Position numbers and translations under genes: made by a program. A model generated the notes under the pieces. The model ran no database searches and had not been told where the DNA came from. It saw only the letters and a program-made list of their open reading frames with translations. From Cladocopium goreaui (lineage: Eukaryota > Sar > Dinophyceae > Suessiales > Symbiodiniaceae): DNA of 64,000 bases. Below, one piece after another: positions 62,105-64,000 of this stretch (the first letter of the stretch is position 1; the number at the start of each line of letters is the position of its first letter). The DNA lies in the NCBI GenBank assembly GCA_947184155.2, contig CAMXCT020002768.1:1-64000 (forward strand). Direction: 5' to 3'.

Positions 62105-62482
62105 NNNNNNNNNNNNNNNNNNNNNNNNNNNNNNNNNNNNNNNNNNNNNNNNNNNNNNNNNNNNNNNNNNNNNNNNNNNNNNNNNNNNNNNNNNNNNNNN
62201 NNNNNNNNNNNNNNNNNNNNNNNNNNNNNNNNNNNNNNNNNNNNNNNNNNNNNNNNNNNNNNNNNNNNNNNNNNNNNNNNNNNNNNNNNNNNNNNNNNNN
62301 NNNNNNNNNNNNNNNNNNNNNNNNNNNNNNNNNNNNNNNNNNNNNNNNNNNNNNNNNNNNNNNNNNNNNNNNNNNNNNNNNNNNNNNNNNNNNNNNNNNN
62401 NNNNNNNNNNNNNNNNNNNNNNNNNNNNNNNNNNNNNNNNNNNNNNNNNNNNNNNNNNNNNNNNNNNNNNNNNNNNNNNNNN
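62105..62482. other. Assembly gap, 378 N
   Basis: Run of N; the odd length suggests a size-estimated gap. It may hide further exons of the TPR gene. Confidence 0.98.
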
Positions 62483-62500
62483 TTTAAGTCTATATCTCTA

Positions 62501-62730
62501 ATAGCAACGGACTGAAACTTAGAATGCCTTGGACCAAAAAAATATTGAAAGGGTCTCCAAATATGGCGATAATCATGCGCACTTAGAATGCCTCATAAAG
62601 TCCAGCTCGCAGGTTTGAATGTTTTAGCGATGGAGGCATTCTAAGTGAGGCCAAAAAAAAGGCATTCTAAGTGGCACCGTTAAAAATCTTAACAAACATG
62701 GCGGCATTCTAAGTTTCAGTCCGTCGCTAT
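62501..62730. mobile_element. Terminal-inverted-repeat element with nested AGGCATTCTAAGT motifs
   Basis: The left end ATAGCAACGGACTGAAACTT with AGAATGCC matches the reverse complement of the right end at 27 of 28 positions. The end motif AGAATGCC/GGCATTCT recurs internally near 62585, 62633 and 62662, as if the element grew by tandem copying of its own end. Flanked by TA on both sides, a possible target-site duplication. Confidence 0.75.
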
Positions 62731-62924
62731 ATAGATGATTATAGATGTAAGTGAACCCAAACATATTAGATGTATACTGAACCCAACATCATGGGAAAAA
62801 CCACTAAACAACCGCCAATGCCACCCGGAGAGGCTGGTGCCATGGCGACTCCCGTGGCCAAGCAGCTCGAAACGGTGCCTTGGATGTAAGCCAAAAACCA
62901 TCCCAAAACCATGGGAAGTTGACA

Positions 62925-63025
62925 CTGTGGATGGAAGAAATCCTGCACCAGTTGATCGGTGGTTTATCCCATTGTTCATAGGGTTTCAACCATCCCAGGT
63001 GGTGCAAGATTTCTTCCACCCACCG
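62925..63025. repeat. Inverted repeat GATGGAAGAAATCCTGCACC
   Basis: GGAAGAAATCCTGCACCA near 62932 pairs with TGGTGCAAGATTTCTTCC near 63000, enclosing ~50 nt. Probably another small fold-back element. Confidence 0.6.
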
Positions 63026-63667
63026 TATGTATGTTGATAGTTTTGAACCAATGTTTTTTTTGTCAACTCAAATTTGAGCCGCAGGATTGATGTAGAAGGA
63101 ATCGTCCCCATATGTGGTGCCTTCATAAGCTTTTCTCTACTGCTTCAGGAGTTTTTTGGGTATAGTTTCGATTTACTCTCCTGAACATTTGCATTTTGAC
63201 GCATGAAACTTATGTCTGGAAGATGATGTGGCAGTGTGTCAAAACCAATAGTACCCCTGTAGTTCACATCAAAATAGCTGGGATTTATGGATGTTCATTC
63301 CCATTAAAAAAATGGTATTTTAATAGGTATTGACCCATAGCCATGTGATGATTTTTGGGGGTCCATGTTCACCGGGGAAGACGTGGGAGACCTTCCCACC
63401 CAACGAACCGGGGGGACTCCACGAACCAAGGTCCGCGCGTATGAGACGGGCAACGATATCCGGCAGGCCGGGGAGACCGGCGAAATCTTTCGCCGAAAAA
63501 GGCGGCATTTTTGCAATTTGACAATCTATGTTTTGGCAAAACTCATGTGTAAAATGGGTATGAATAGGATATGAATAGGGATTTTTTTCATGCATTTTAT
63601 ATCATGAGTTTTTTTGTATGTTTGAGTTGGGTTGTGACAAGAAAACTCTACAAGGTGGTGCCCCCCA
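63026..63667. other. No gene recognised; GC-rich islet at 63360-63510
   Basis: The islet is open in two frames but has no recognisable domain and no partner exon. Confidence 0.3.
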
Positions 63668-63745
63668 AGTTATAAGTTGGTTTATAATCCCATTAACTAT
63701 AGATATATCACCAACAAAAACCCATAGTTATTGGAGTTATAAACC
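63668..63745. mobile_element. Truncated relative of the MITE-like element at 57672
   Basis: Shares AGTTATAAGTTGGTTTATAA and CATAGTTATTGGAGTTATAA with 57672-57796 in the same order and spacing, but lacks the TGTGAGGCC ends. Confidence 0.6.
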
Positions 63746-64000
63746 CTAAACCCTCCGGTATACTCAGCCATTTTACCGATGATTGCAAGCGCCCAGATGG
63801 TGGCCACTTCAGAAGGTGGCCGAGCATACAAACTCCTCAAGAGGCCGCAGCAGGGCAGGGGGGGAGCTCGAAGTTTGGAGAAAGCCTGGGAAATGTGAGA
63901 TTTTTCCTATGTTATTATGTTATCCAATATCACTAACTATATCAATAATAACTGTTTATGGATATTTATGGATATTTATGGATATTCCAATATTTGGTGA

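Noticed and set aside
63360..63550. Possible exon in a GC-rich islet
   Set aside because: Two frames are open, no family resemblance and no partner exon; left as an unannotated islet.

Overview
The window looks like nuclear DNA of a dinoflagellate, most likely of the Symbiodinium/Polarella group. The host genes are split into many short exons. Their intron donors are GC or GA as well as GT, and nearly all follow the pattern AG|G, which is typical of dinoflagellates. LRR and EF-hand genes have grown by tandem exon duplication, and about half the window is satellite, minisatellite or mobile DNA. Two runs of N (40178-40277, 62105-62482) mark it as a draft assembly. Species assignment is inference.

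Layout: (1) 1-5642, the 3' part of a + strand LRR gene built from 84-bp cassette exons. (2) 5643-15136, gene-poor DNA with microsatellites and one diverged duplicated segment. (3) 15137-15612, a 72-bp tandem repeat. (4) 15667-17141, a short non-autonomous element with direct terminal repeats. (5) 17391-30465, a 13-kb autonomous relative of that element. It has 541-542 bp direct terminal repeats, a structured leader and eight ORFs in one orientation. ORF3 is a Penelope-like reverse transcriptase with an N-terminal GIY-YIG nuclease. ORF1 and ORF2 are proline-rich. ORF4 carries a Myb/SANT-like domain. ORF5-ORF6 and ORF7-ORF8 are a duplicated two-gene module. Both elements sit in one minisatellite of unit TGTGTGTAAAAGCGTC. 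(6) 30905-36005, an EF-hand gene whose four-exon module is present twice. (7) 37022-38263, three exons of a gene with ISHAW and RGWC motifs followed by LRR-like sequence. (8) 38556-45605, a block of satellites in nearly mirror order around a fold-back element. (9) 46746-55498, four intronless + strand ORFs, including a divergent C5 cytosine methyltransferase and a 1056-residue protein with a zinc-ribbon-like motif and a cupin/JmjC-like segment. (10) 55900-64000, tandem repeats, small terminal-inverted-repeat elements, and exons of an unidentified gene and of a kinesin-light-chain-like TPR gene.

The most unusual object is the 13-kb element. Penelope-like elements normally encode one protein. 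Here seven extra ORFs travel with the RT between direct repeats. Six ORFs are preceded at 40-70 nt by a pyrimidine tract plus AG, as expected if one transcript were resolved by spliced-leader trans-splicing. The terminal repeats begin with a hairpin that shows a compensatory base change between the two families present here. The intronless island at 46.7-55.5 kb is the second candidate for an undescribed system.
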